This document shows, piece after piece, positions 18,115 through 27,337 of a stretch of DNA of 64,000 bases (its first letter is position 1; the number at the start of each line of letters is the position of its first letter). The translations under genes and the position numbers were made by a program. The notes below the pieces were generated by a model. It was given only the letters and a program-made list of their open reading frames with translations. It did no database searches and had not been told where the DNA came from. The stretch spans positions 62,001 through 126,000 of the forward strand of contig DGIS01000022.1 in the NCBI GenBank assembly GCA_002386525.1. Reading direction: 5' to 3'. This DNA is from Sphingobacterium sp. UBA4616. Lineage in GTDB: Bacteria; Bacteroidota; Bacteroidia; Sphingobacteriales; Sphingobacteriaceae.

Positions 18115-21100
18115 ATGAGCAAAGTTGACGTAAAATCACTTGCGCAGCTTGGGAAAAAATCAAAACTATTTTTCTCATTAGCTGTCATTGCTGGTACTTT
18201 CCAACAAGTCAATGCCGCAGTCGGAACTTCATTCAATTACGAGGGCAAATCCGTCGTGAAAGAGATGAACCATTTGCAGCAACAAGTTAAAGGAAAAGTA
18301 TTGGATGCTACCGGAAAGCCAATTTCGGGAGTAAACATCGCCGTTAAAGGTACTTCGAAGGGTACACAATCAGATGCCTTGGGTAATTTTACACTAGATG
18401 CTAAATCGGGGGATGTACTGGTAGTTTCTTCCATAGGTTACAAAGCCCAGGAAGTCACTGTTTCCGGTACAACAGTTTCCGTGCAATTGGACAATGATCA
18501 AAGTCAATTAGACGAAGTTGTCGTTGTAGGGTACGGTACCATGCGTAAATCGGATGTAACAGGTTCTATTGCGATGGTTAAAGGAGCCGACCTGATTAAA
18601 GATCAAAGTTTCAGCGCTTTGGACGCCTTAAGAGGAAAAGCTTCGGGGGTAAATATCTTTTCGAATTCAAGCCAACCTGGTGCTAATGCGAATAGAGTTG
18701 TTATTCGTGGTGTAGCAACGATCAATTCTTCTTCCAACCCATTATATGTAGTCGATGGAGTAGTGATGGAAGATTTCAATTTGTTGAATCCGAATGATAT
18801 TGAAAACATAGAGGTTTTAAAAGATGCTTCTTCTGCGGCAATCTATGGTGCGCGCGGAGCAAATGGGGTTATCTTGGTAACCACAAAACGTGGAAACAAA
18901 GATGGATCTCGAACGATTAGCTATCAAGGATCGGCGGGTGTTAGCTCAGCTCAGCGGTACATGGATTTGCTCAATGCACAGGAATGGGTGGATGCCTTTA
19001 TGATTGGGTTGGAAAATGAAAATAAGTACCAAGGAAAGTCATGGTCTTTAGATAAAAAGACGTGGTTTAATGATGCAGACTATTTTGATGCAAATGGCAA
19101 TCCACTGTATGATACCGATTGGCAACGCGAGGCAACCCGTACGGCCATTTCACATAATCACCAGTTAAATGTGCAACAAGGTGATGAAAAATCATCTGTT
19201 GGTGCATTTTTGAATTATACGGATCAACAGGGAATCATGAACAATACCTGGAATAAGCGGATCAATGCAAAAATGGCTTATGATGCAAAACCGACAACAT
19301 GGCTCTCTACAGCAATTAATTTAACCGTCAATCACACCTGGGGTCGTTATACGCCGGAAGACGGTGGTGGACAGGAAGCGCGTCGTACCATGATCGAGAT
19401 GATTCCTTGGTATCCTGTTTATGATAAAAATGGACTCTATACAAATTCAGCGTCGTCTACGGTAGCCGAAAAATTAAGTTTTGAAGGAATGGCCAATCCG
19501 GTTTCCATTTTGGATTTGCAAAAACGCCTACGCTACAATACACAGATTTTTGGAAATGCGGCATTAACGTTTCATCTGGCCGATGGATTGGATTTGAAAA
19601 CGCAATTGGGGATTGATCACCATAGAAAAGACTATAAAGGATACTCTTCAAAATTATTAAATAATATTTCCAGACCAAATGGCTGGGCGGAACGTTCGCA
19701 TACGAATACCCTGTATTGGCAGGAAGAAACCTATCTGACCTATAATAAGCAATTTGATAAACATCGCATCAATGCGATGGCAGGTCTGTCGTGGCAAAAG
19801 AAGACCTATGACTACGATAAAATGCGGACGGAAGGATTCCCAGATGATTTCTATGAGTATAATCGAATGAACCTAGGTGTAACGCCAGCTACGCCTGAAT
19901 CATTCTACAATGATTGGGCGATGAATTCGTATTTCTTGCGGGCAGCATACTCGTATGATAATCGCTACTCTGCAACAGTTACAAGTCGTTATGATGGTTC
20001 ATCCAAATTTGGCAAGAACAATAAATACGCATTTTTCCCTTCATTAGGTTTGGCTTGGAATGTGTCCAACGAGGAATTTTTAAAGGATAATCAGACCATT
20101 AGCAACTTGAAGCTGCATACAAGTTACGGTTTGACAGGGAACTCTGAAATTGATCCTTATCGATCGTTATCAATCGTAGACGCTGGTACAATTTTATTAA
20201 ATAATACACGGGCGCCCTGGTCTTATGTCAGCACGATTTCAAATGAAGATTTAAAGTGGGAGAAAACTGCACAGTTTGATGTTGGGGTGGAATTGGGTTT
20301 ACTTCAAAATCGTCTAAATTTTGATGTTTCTTATTACCGTCGAAAAACAACAGACCTACTGTTGGAGACACCTATACCAAGAGCGACCGGTTTCAAATCC
20401 GTCATGAAAAATATCGGCGCCGTACAAAATCAAGGTCTGGATATGATGATTACCGGTACGATTGTGACCAATGAGAATTTTGATTGGAAAGCATCTTTGA
20501 ACGCCAACTACAACAAGAATAAGGTATTGAAATTGGGAGAGAACAATGCAGATATCTTAAAGAACGATTGGGTCGGTGGTGCAAATAGTGTGATCCGCGT
20601 TGGCGAAAACCTCAACAGCTTCTACGGCTATAGAAGGTTAGGTGTCTACACGCAAGCAGACGTTGATGCTGGAAACGCTACGGTGAAACAAATTGGGCGT
20701 GCAAAACGCACAACCGAAAAAGAAATTATCGGTAAAGGTCTACCAGATTGGACCGGTAGCTTAATCAACAACTTGCGTTATAAAAACTTCGACTTTACGT
20801 TAGATCTACAATTTGTGAAGGGAGTTGATGTCATGCAACAATTCTTCCATTCAACGTATGACCGTTTTGGCATTACCAATGGTCTAAAAGAAATCCTGAC
20901 GGATGCGTATAACGGTTCAAATCCAGAAACCAAACAACAGGCGATCTACCTGACCAATGGAGGGCATGCTGGTCAGGACACCAATGTGGACGATGCTTGG
21001 GTTGCGGATGGTTCTTATGTGCGTGTAAATTTGATACAATTTGGCTATACGTTTAATTCGGACGTACTAAAGCGGATGGGCTTATCGAGACTGCGTATCT

Positions 21101-21297
21101 ACGCGAATGCGAATAATCCATTCTTATTCACTTCAAAAGATTTTAAAGGTTACGACCCGGAAAGTACTTCTCAGTATGATCCAGAAATGACTTCTCAATT
21201 TACTGCACAAGGGAATGGAAAATTTGGACAAAACATGACCTTTTTCTCCTATCCTAGAGCGAAAACATTCTCTTTGGGTGTTAATGTTACATTTTAA
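18115..21297 (+). CDS. SusC/RagA-type TonB-dependent outer-membrane receptor
   Basis: 1060 aa. After an N-terminal export segment there is a carboxypeptidase-regulatory-like beta-sandwich (KGKVLDATGKPISGVNIAVK, about residues 58-130), the SusC TonB-box region LDEVVVVGYGT (about 137-147), a plug domain with the SusC hallmark KDASSAAIYGARGANGVI (about 237-256), and a long beta-barrel ending in an aromatic-rich strand (KTFSLGVNVTF). There is no N-terminal STN domain, so it is not expected to signal to a FecR anti-sigma factor. With SusD it imports an oligosaccharide or other large nutrient, powered by TonB. Neighbouring genes do not reveal the substrate. Confidence 0.97.
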   Translation: MSKVDVKSLAQLGKKSKLFFSLAVIAGTFQQVNAAVGTSFNYEGKSVVKEMNHLQQQVKGKVLDATGKPISGVNIAVKGTSKGTQSDALGNFTLDAKSGDVLVVSSIGYKAQEVTVSGTTVSVQLDNDQSQLDEVVVVGYGTMRKSDVTGSIAMVKGADLIKDQSFSALDALRGKASGVNIFSNSSQPGANANRVVIRGVATINSSSNPLYVVDGVVMEDFNLLNPNDIENIEVLKDASSAAIYGARGANGVILVTTKRGNKDGSRTISYQGSAGVSSAQRYMDLLNAQEWVDAFMIGLENENKYQGKSWSLDKKTWFNDADYFDANGNPLYDTDWQREATRTAISHNHQLNVQQGDEKSSVGAFLNYTDQQGIMNNTWNKRINAKMAYDAKPTTWLSTAINLTVNHTWGRYTPEDGGGQEARRTMIEMIPWYPVYDKNGLYTNSASSTVAEKLSFEGMANPVSILDLQKRLRYNTQIFGNAALTFHLADGLDLKTQLGIDHHRKDYKGYSSKLLNNISRPNGWAERSHTNTLYWQEETYLTYNKQFDKHRINAMAGLSWQKKTYDYDKMRTEGFPDDFYEYNRMNLGVTPATPESFYNDWAMNSYFLRAAYSYDNRYSATVTSRYDGSSKFGKNNKYAFFPSLGLAWNVSNEEFLKDNQTISNLKLHTSYGLTGNSEIDPYRSLSIVDAGTILLNNTRAPWSYVSTISNEDLKWEKTAQFDVGVELGLLQNRLNFDVSYYRRKTTDLLLETPIPRATGFKSVMKNIGAVQNQGLDMMITGTIVTNENFDWKASLNANYNKNKVLKLGENNADILKNDWVGGANSVIRVGENLNSFYGYRRLGVYTQADVDAGNATVKQIGRAKRTTEKEIIGKGLPDWTGSLINNLRYKNFDFTLDLQFVKGVDVMQQFFHSTYDRFGITNGLKEILTDAYNGSNPETKQQAIYLTNGGHAGQDTNVDDAWVADGSYVRVNLIQFGYTFNSDVLKRMGLSRLRIYANANNPFLFTSKDFKGYDPESTSQYDPEMTSQFTAQGNGKFGQNMTFFSYPRAKTFSLGVNVTF

Positions 21298-21315
21298 TGC
21301 ATAGAATTTAAAAAG

Positions 21316-22878
21316 ATGAAGAATAAATTATTTCTGTTGTTATTGGCCGGACTGGCTCTCACAACATCCTGTAATAAATTTTTGGACGAAAATCCTAGCT
21401 CTAACCTGTCATTAATTAGTTATTATGAAAATGAAGGACAGGCCGAAGCAACTGTAAATGCACTTTACCGTCGGGGTTCACCATTACGTTATTCTACAAC
21501 AGGTTCCTATCTAGGTTCTACGGCTTCCATTAATACCATTTTAACCGGGTATTTTACGAATAGTTATGAAGGGCAAGAGCGTGTCACCTTGTTTGCGCGT
21601 GAGTTGACGCGACAACAAAATACGAGCGTAATATCCCCGACAATGAATACGATTTGGGATGGAGCTTACGAAGCCATTAATATCGCTAATGCAGGTGTAA
21701 AGTATATCCCGCAGATAAACATGGTCAATGAGACCAAGAAAAATACCTTATTGGCTGAAGCCAAATTTTTTAGAGCCTACAACTACTTTTATCTTGTCAA
21801 GACATTTGGAGCAGTGCCCTTGTATACACTCCCGAATGAGACATTGAACGATCCACTTTATCTAGAACGTACCGAGGCGACGAAAATCTATGAATTGATA
21901 GAGACAGACCTGAAAAGTGCTGTAGAGGTACTGCCAGCCAAGACGTTTGCAGACAATGGTCATCGTATTACAAAATACGTGGCGGCAATGCTGTTGGCAG
22001 ATGTTTATTTGCAGCAAAGTAAATTTGCCGATGCGGCTACTATGGCTAAGATTGTGGTTAACTCGCCGCACAAGATGACACAAAATACGGACTTTGCAGA
22101 AAATAGTGCCTACAACTTGTTGCGTCGTACGGATAATCTGGATGAGGTCATCTATGCGCAAGAATTTGATGATATTATTGCCAATAGTGGGGCGCGAACA
22201 GCCACTGCTTTTAGCTCGTCCGCAGTTTCGGTATTTACTACTTATTCTATATTTGAGCGTGTTTTTGGTCCTACGAAACAGTTTTTGAATGTTTACGATA
22301 AAGATGATTTACGGATCAAACCTAACCAGTTCTATCACTGGTCTTATACCAATCCGATTAATGGTAAAAAATGGACTTCAGAAGATGCTGGTATATGGTA
22401 TTATGTCGATGAGCAAGCTCTGTTGACGACAGGAAGAGGGACAAAGGACTGGAATTTTTACCGTTATCCAGAAGCTTTGTTAACTGCGGCCGAAAGTATC
22501 GCTAAAACAACCGGAGTCAGTGCTGAAGCAGCAGGATATTTAGCACAGGTCAAAGCACGTGCGAACACAGCTGGAAAATCTGTTGCTGCTTTCACGGCAG
22601 AACTACAAGGATTGTCAGCAGAAAATTTTGTCAAAGAATGTTGGAAAGAACGTCTACGCGAATTACCGCTGGAATACAAAATGTGGGATGATATTGTACG
22701 TACAAAGATGTTCCCTGTAATCTCCACAACAGAAGCCGGAAAAGTAGATTTTGTTCCGCTAATCGGTGCGAAAAACGCATCTGGTGCGACATTTAAAGAA
22801 TCCGATCTCTTATGGCCTATTTCACCTGATGAGATTCAACGCAACAATAAATTGACTCAGAATCCAGGGTATCAATAG
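21316..22878 (+). CDS. SusD/RagB-type nutrient-binding lipoprotein
   Basis: 520 aa; lipobox LALTTSC with C19. TPR-containing SusD fold: N-terminal FLDENPSSNLS, the central KFFRAYNYFYLVKTFGAVPLY-like helix-loop (near residue 153) and the C-terminal WKERLRELPLEYKMWDDIVR, followed by the usual LLWPISPDEIQRN ending with NPGYQ. It starts 18 bp after susC and forms the lid over the SusC barrel at the outer membrane. The pair is followed by a strong terminator, so no glycoside hydrolase belongs to this transcript. Substrate unknown. Confidence 0.96.
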   Translation: MKNKLFLLLLAGLALTTSCNKFLDENPSSNLSLISYYENEGQAEATVNALYRRGSPLRYSTTGSYLGSTASINTILTGYFTNSYEGQERVTLFARELTRQQNTSVISPTMNTIWDGAYEAINIANAGVKYIPQINMVNETKKNTLLAEAKFFRAYNYFYLVKTFGAVPLYTLPNETLNDPLYLERTEATKIYELIETDLKSAVEVLPAKTFADNGHRITKYVAAMLLADVYLQQSKFADAATMAKIVVNSPHKMTQNTDFAENSAYNLLRRTDNLDEVIYAQEFDDIIANSGARTATAFSSSAVSVFTTYSIFERVFGPTKQFLNVYDKDDLRIKPNQFYHWSYTNPINGKKWTSEDAGIWYYVDEQALLTTGRGTKDWNFYRYPEALLTAAESIAKTTGVSAEAAGYLAQVKARANTAGKSVAAFTAELQGLSAENFVKECWKERLRELPLEYKMWDDIVRTKMFPVISTTEAGKVDFVPLIGAKNASGATFKESDLLWPISPDEIQRNNKLTQNPGYQ

Positions 22879-23053
22879 ATCTTTCAATAGTAGTCATGGC
22901 TATCAAAATGGATAGCCAGGATTATCTAAACTGATTTATAGGTGAAAATCCCGAATCAGCAAAGTTATTTAGAAGCAGCGCTTTGTCTAATGCTCCTTCG
23001 CGCAAAAAACTCAATCTGATTGTTCACAATCGGCCGGGCAACAGAGACACATA

Positions 23054-23089
23054 AAAAAAGCCGTTAAGATTGATCTTAACGGCTTTTTT
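23054..23089. terminator. Bidirectional intrinsic terminator susD/nrdF
   Basis: A 17-bp perfect stem with A-run and T-run ends (core GCCGTTAAGAT / ATCTTAACGGC, 2-nt nominal loop). It lies between the convergent susD and nrdF genes. The remaining gap from 22879 contains nothing else that I recognise. Confidence 0.92.
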
Positions 23090-23105
23090 GACGCTATCGC
23101 CAATA

Positions 23106-24092
23106 TTATATATCTACGACCACATCCATTTTAAAGTCATCATCTTTTAGATGAACAATCTCAGTTGCTTTTTCGTAGTTAGTTGATTTCTTGGAGAAGA
23201 AATCATGCTGTGTTGTCTCGGTATTCAATCCATTCAATACGATTGGATTGACCTGTTTTACTTCGAAGATCGGATCAAATCCAAGATTCATTAACGCTTT
23301 GTTGGCATTATAACGAACATATTCTTTCACCTCGGCAGTTAAGCCCACTTCGGTATAGATCTCTTCGGTATATTTCAATTCATTCTCATACAAATTGTAA
23401 AGAAGTGCCAAGAAACGTGCTTTGACCTGATCTTGATTTTTTAACTTTTTGAATTGATCTTGAGCGATCAATCCTACGAATACGCCATGTATGGATTCGT
23501 CAGCGATGATTTTTTTAATGATATCAGCTGATGCGACCATCTCGCCTTGCCCACATAACCATAACGGTAGGAAGAATCCTGAATAGAACAGGAAGGACTC
23601 CAATAATACCGAAGAAGCCATCGCCATATAGATTTCTTCTTCTGAAGCATCTTCTTTATCGATCGCACGATAATAACCATCGATTGTTTGCGCTTTGTAT
23701 TGTAAGTATTTATTTTGCTGAACCCATTCGAAAATATCGTTGATTTCAGCGGTTGTAGAAACTGTCGTGAAAATAGTGGAATACGATTTTGCATGGATAG
23801 CTTCCATCATACACATATAGGACAATACTGCTTTATTCTGTAATGTGTCGATATGATCGATGATCTTAGGCATACCCGTATGACTCTGAAGGGTATCCAA
23901 TAAGGTTAAGCCACCCAATGCTTTTTTATACGCATCTTTCATTTCTGGACTGATACGTTTCCAACTATCAATATCTTTCGATGGAATGTATTCTGTGTCG
24001 ATCCAGAATTGACGGATATTTTGTTCCCAGAACATTAATACATAATCGTTCTCGGGGGTATTCCAGTTGACGGCTTTATATGTTTTACTCAT
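23106..24092 (-). CDS. nrdF: Class Ib ribonucleotide reductase, radical subunit (NrdF)
   Basis: 328 aa. The small subunit houses a dinuclear metal site and a tyrosyl radical used to start ribonucleotide reduction. Metal ligands D66 (LTLLDTLQS), E97 and H100 (MEAIHAKSY) and the radical tyrosine Y104 are at positions equivalent to those of Salmonella NrdF, and a second EXXH-type site is seen around ADESIHGVF. Class Ib assignment rests mainly on the operon partners NrdH and NrdI. The C-terminus (about DFKMDVVVDI) supplies the tail that binds NrdE. It is the last gene of the minus-strand nrdHIEF operon, 44 bp after nrdE. Confidence 0.95.
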   Translation of the reverse strand: MSKTYKAVNWNTPENDYVLMFWEQNIRQFWIDTEYIPSKDIDSWKRISPEMKDAYKKALGGLTLLDTLQSHTGMPKIIDHIDTLQNKAVLSYMCMMEAIHAKSYSTIFTTVSTTAEINDIFEWVQQNKYLQYKAQTIDGYYRAIDKEDASEEEIYMAMASSVLLESFLFYSGFFLPLWLCGQGEMVASADIIKKIIADESIHGVFVGLIAQDQFKKLKNQDQVKARFLALLYNLYENELKYTEEIYTEVGLTAEVKEYVRYNANKALMNLGFDPIFEVKQVNPIVLNGLNTETTQHDFFSKKSTNYEKATEIVHLKDDDFKMDVVVDI

Positions 24093-24136
24093 TTTTAGTT
24101 TAAAGTATTAGGCATTTAGTTTACCAAATCGCAAAA

Positions 24137-26242
24137 TTAAGCTGAACAAGAGACACATTCGTCAATCGTTGATTTTCTTGTCCGTGTATAGTAAAGGGAT
24201 TTTAACCCTAGTTTATGTGCATAGATATAATATCTCGATAAATCTCTCGTCGAATCTTTTGAGTTGGTATGCAAAATAGTGGATACACCCTGATCGATAT
24301 GACGTTGAATGACTGAAATCAGCTTCAATACTTTGAATTGATCCATATCATATGCCGATTTGAAATAGAAATAATTATCATTTGTCAAATATGGCATTGG
24401 ATAGTAAGTTGTGCTGTCGCCATATTCACGTACTTCAATGATATCTACAATAGGCATAACCGATGCAGTAGCATTCATGATATAGGAAGTCGACTGATTT
24501 GGAGCAATAGCCAAGCGATAAGCATGGTAGATGCCATGTTCTTTGATTTGTGCTTTTAACGCCAACCAATCTTCCACCGTTGGAATATGTATACCTTCGA
24601 ATAACTCCGTTACCTTCGCTGTCTTTGGCATGTAATCGCGGTTGACATAGTTGTTGAAATAGGTGCCATCAGCATAGGCTGATTTTTCAAATCCAACAAA
24701 TGTTTTACCACGTTCTTTGGCAATTTCCATGGATGCTTCCAATGAATAATAGTTCATCATCATAAAGAACGTATTGGCAAAATCCAATGCTTCGTTCGAT
24801 TCGTACATGATGAAGCTTTTTGCAAGATAACCGTGTAAGTTCATCGCACCTAGCCCTACGGAATGCAACTCGCGATTTGCTTTTGCAATCGAAGGGACCA
24901 TATCAATATTGGTTACGTCTGTAACGACAGTTAAAGCACGCATAGCCGTTTTTACGGTTTCTTTGATGCGTTTGTTGTCCATTACAGTTGCAATATTCAA
25001 TGAACCAAGATTACAGGAGATGCCATAACGGATCGTGTCTTGTTTGCCATAGATCTCAATGTCGGATACTTGAGATACCTGCATGATCTCCGTACATAGG
25101 TTAGAGAATTTTACCTGACCGATTTCATTCAACGCATGGACACGGTTGGTATTCTCTTTAAAAAATATATACGGGTAACCGGATTCTTTTTGTGTCTGTG
25201 CAATCTTAACCAAGAGGTGACGGGCATTGATCTTTTTCTTTTTTACGTTTGGATTCGTGATCAATTCGTCGTACATTTTGTCCATATCCATCTCGTCCAA
25301 GAATTGTCCATACTCTTGCATGACGGTATGTGGGTAGATCAAATAGCAAGGCTCATCTTTTTCTGCCAATTCCATGAATTTATCAGGCACGATAATACCG
25401 ATAGACAAGGATTTGATACGTACCTTTTCATCGACATTGATCTTTTTACAATCCAAAAACTCTTCAATATCGGAGTGGAAAATATTGAGATATACGGCAC
25501 CTGCACCCGGACGCTGTCCCAATTGATTGGCATAGGAGAATGTATCTTCCATGATTTTCATAATAGGAAGTACACCACCCGCACGACCTTCAACACCTTT
25601 AATTGCCTCGCCACGAGCACGGATTTTCGAGATATTGAAGGATACGCCACCACCGATAGAAGATAACTTCATAGCAGAATCAACAGCGTAACCAATACCA
25701 TTTAAGTTGTCACCGATTTCATCAAGGAAACAAGATACCAATTCTCCCGAGCGTTTCTTTCCTGCATTTAAGAATGTAGGTGTCGCTGGTTGGTATTCTT
25801 GATTGATCATGATTTCGGCGTATTCAATTGCTTTTTTTACACCTTCTTCTCTTGCCAAGAATAGTGAAACAGCAACAACGCGGTCTTCATAGCGCTCTAG
25901 GAACTTCTCACCAGAATCGTCACGCAAAGCGTAGCTCTGGAAGAATTTGAAGGCCGCCATAAAAGATTCAAAACGGAATTTTTTAGCGTATACATAGTTG
26001 AATACTTCTTCCATCTCTTCAAATGTAAACCATTGGTAAAAGTCAATATAATAGTTATTCTCTACCAAATAGTCTATTTTTTCTTTCAATGTATAAAAGA
26101 ACACCGTGTTCTTATTTACATATTCTAAGAAATAGGCACGAACTGCTTCCTTATCTTTATGTAAGCTGAATTCGTCATCATGCTTAATCATGATTTCATT
26201 ATTAAGCAATATCCAGTTTTTTGCTACTTCGTTTGCTACCAT
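24137..26242 (-). CDS. nrdE: Class Ib ribonucleotide reductase, catalytic subunit (NrdE)
   Basis: 701 aa. Converts ribonucleoside diphosphates to deoxy forms. No N-terminal ATP-cone is present, as expected for class Ib, so activity-site inhibition by dATP is not expected. Active-site region features are TPTFLNAGKKRSGELVSCF, SCNLGSLNIA with a redox cysteine, and the C-terminal shuttle pair C696/C699 in DECVSCSA; the [15 protein letters not shown] tyrosine pair is in SLYYTRTR. The start ATG 26242 lies inside nrdI (41-bp overlap); an internal ATG 51 bp further in would also work. The overlap implies translational coupling with nrdI. Confidence 0.96.
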   Translation of the reverse strand: MVANEVAKNWILLNNEIMIKHDDEFSLHKDKEAVRAYFLEYVNKNTVFFYTLKEKIDYLVENNYYIDFYQWFTFEEMEEVFNYVYAKKFRFESFMAAFKFFQSYALRDDSGEKFLERYEDRVVAVSLFLAREEGVKKAIEYAEIMINQEYQPATPTFLNAGKKRSGELVSCFLDEIGDNLNGIGYAVDSAMKLSSIGGGVSFNISKIRARGEAIKGVEGRAGGVLPIMKIMEDTFSYANQLGQRPGAGAVYLNIFHSDIEEFLDCKKINVDEKVRIKSLSIGIIVPDKFMELAEKDEPCYLIYPHTVMQEYGQFLDEMDMDKMYDELITNPNVKKKKINARHLLVKIAQTQKESGYPYIFFKENTNRVHALNEIGQVKFSNLCTEIMQVSQVSDIEIYGKQDTIRYGISCNLGSLNIATVMDNKRIKETVKTAMRALTVVTDVTNIDMVPSIAKANRELHSVGLGAMNLHGYLAKSFIMYESNEALDFANTFFMMMNYYSLEASMEIAKERGKTFVGFEKSAYADGTYFNNYVNRDYMPKTAKVTELFEGIHIPTVEDWLALKAQIKEHGIYHAYRLAIAPNQSTSYIMNATASVMPIVDIIEVREYGDSTTYYPMPYLTNDNYFYFKSAYDMDQFKVLKLISVIQRHIDQGVSTILHTNSKDSTRDLSRYYIYAHKLGLKSLYYTRTRKSTIDECVSCSA

Positions 26243-26609
26243 CGCAAAAGTTCTTTAAGATGTCAATAAATTGATTAATGTCTTCCATTGTTCCGGACAG
26301 TTCAAATTTGAATGCCAGTGGAATGTCGAAATCTTGTGAAATGCGATCAGCTGCTAAGCCATAATTCGGCCCCCAATTGCGATTACCGCTGGAAGTAACA
26401 GAATAGATGTTTTTAGCTTCGCGTTTCATGAATTCTACTGTATTTTCGGGTACCTGCCCAAAATTTGTGGTGAAAGTGACCAAATGTCCAGGTTCTTTTA
26501 CCGTCAAATCGGGGGTTATTTTATGGATTTGCCAGCCTGTTATTTGAGCGACCTTATCCATAAAACGCTGTACGTTGCCCGTTTTGGAATCATAATAAAT
26601 GTGTATCAT
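26202..26609 (-). CDS. nrdI: NrdI flavodoxin-like RNR maturation protein
   Basis: 135 aa from ATG 26609 (MIHIYYDSKTGNVQRF); upstream extension in the same frame reaches into nrdH and is not used. NrdI is a small flavodoxin that delivers an oxidant to assemble the dimanganese-tyrosyl cofactor of NrdF. Phosphate-loop wording YDSKTGNVQRF, the flavin-loop region TTNFGQVPENT and the SGNRNWGPNYG segment are typical. Its presence argues for a manganese-dependent class Ib enzyme. It sits between nrdH (34 bp gap) and nrdE (overlapping). Confidence 0.95.
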   Translation of the reverse strand: MIHIYYDSKTGNVQRFMDKVAQITGWQIHKITPDLTVKEPGHLVTFTTNFGQVPENTVEFMKREAKNIYSVTSSGNRNWGPNYGLAADRISQDFDIPLAFKFELSGTMEDINQFIDILKNFCDGSKRSSKKLDIA

Positions 26610-26643
26610 GTTGTTGTTTGGTTTAAATGATACGCTGAATTTA

Positions 26644-26877
26644 TTAAAGTGCAATGGCAGCCAATTCTTCTGGTTTAAAGCCAATGATACGGTGTTGAAT
26701 CTCTTCATTTTCCAACACAATTACAGTAGGAACTGTGCGGATTTTGAATCTTGCGGCCAAGTCTGGTTCATCAAAAGGATTAACCGTTTCATATTGGATA
26801 CCTTTTTGATCCAAATAAGCCGATACTTGTGCACAAGGGGCACAATCGTTTTTCTCAAATTTGATAATTCTTGCCAT
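26644..26877 (-). CDS. nrdH: NrdH-type thioredoxin-like glutaredoxin
   Basis: 77 aa thioredoxin-fold protein with redox motif C12-A-P-C15, and the cis-proline motif TVPTVIV. Standard NrdH proteins usually carry CVQC or similar; CAPC is a variant, so the protein could also be a small glutaredoxin-like thioredoxin. Position as first gene of nrdHIEF supports the role of electron donor to NrdE. Its upstream region is a 460-bp gap with two DnaA-box-like sites, shared with the divergent peptidase gene. Confidence 0.88.
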   Translation of the reverse strand: MARIIKFEKNDCAPCAQVSAYLDQKGIQYETVNPFDEPDLAARFKIRTVPTVIVLENEEIQHRIIGFKPEELAAIAL

Positions 26878-27106
26878 GTTACTTGTTTATTTTTTTTATT
26901 CCAATCTTTATAGAAAAACTCGGAACGAAGTTAATTGTATCAATTTTAATAGGGGAGCCCGATCCTAAGGTTAGGCCGGGCATTGAAAACAGACAATTAT
27001 CAAATAGAACGGTCCGTTTCCGATACGTAAAAAACTTCATTGAGTTGCTAATTCTTTTATTAGCTTAACAAATATCCTACATTTTCCTGCTATGCGGTAG
27101 GTTGAC

Positions 27107-27115
27107 TTTTCCACA
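27107..27115 (+). promoter_or_regulatory. DnaA-box variant TTTTCCACA
   Basis: TTTTCCACA differs from the consensus TTATCCACA at one base. It lies 230 bp upstream of nrdH and 80 bp from a perfect box of opposite orientation at 27195. Confidence 0.4.
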
Positions 27116-27194
27116 TTTTGGGTAAAAGTTTAACAGAGCATGCGTTTGTAGAAGATTGTTGTGGTTAAGTTGTTGATTTTGTTAGTATTAAGAA

Positions 27195-27203
27195 TGTGGA
27201 TAA
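27195..27203 (-). promoter_or_regulatory. Perfect DnaA box (TTATCCACA on minus strand)
   Basis: TGTGGATAA on the plus strand is the exact complement of the DnaA consensus. It is in the nrdH/S9 intergenic region; in E. coli DnaA regulates nrdAB, so an analogous role is possible but unproven. Confidence 0.5.
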
Positions 27204-27337
27204 CTTTAAATTGGTAATTTTTACCGCTATTTTACAAATGTTTTAAGTTTAATTTGAGTGTCATAAAAAAGCTACAAATCTTGCTTCTTAATGAAAGTTT
27301 TATTATTTTATTTTGCCTTAATTTGAAAAATAAATTT

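Larger units (their letters stand above)
26878..27337. other. 460-bp divergent intergenic region nrdH / S9 peptidase
   Basis: Must contain promoters for nrdHIEF and the S9 peptidase. It holds a compact GC-rich hairpin (GCCCG ... CGGGC, 26957-26981, with an inner CCTAA/TTAGG stem) and two DnaA-box-like 9-mers. No NrdR-box pair is obvious to me. No coding frame in it looks real. Confidence 0.6.

Noticed and set aside
25136..25666. 176-aa plus-strand frame inside nrdE
   Set aside because: Antisense shadow of the strongly conserved nrdE gene, with no domain of its own.
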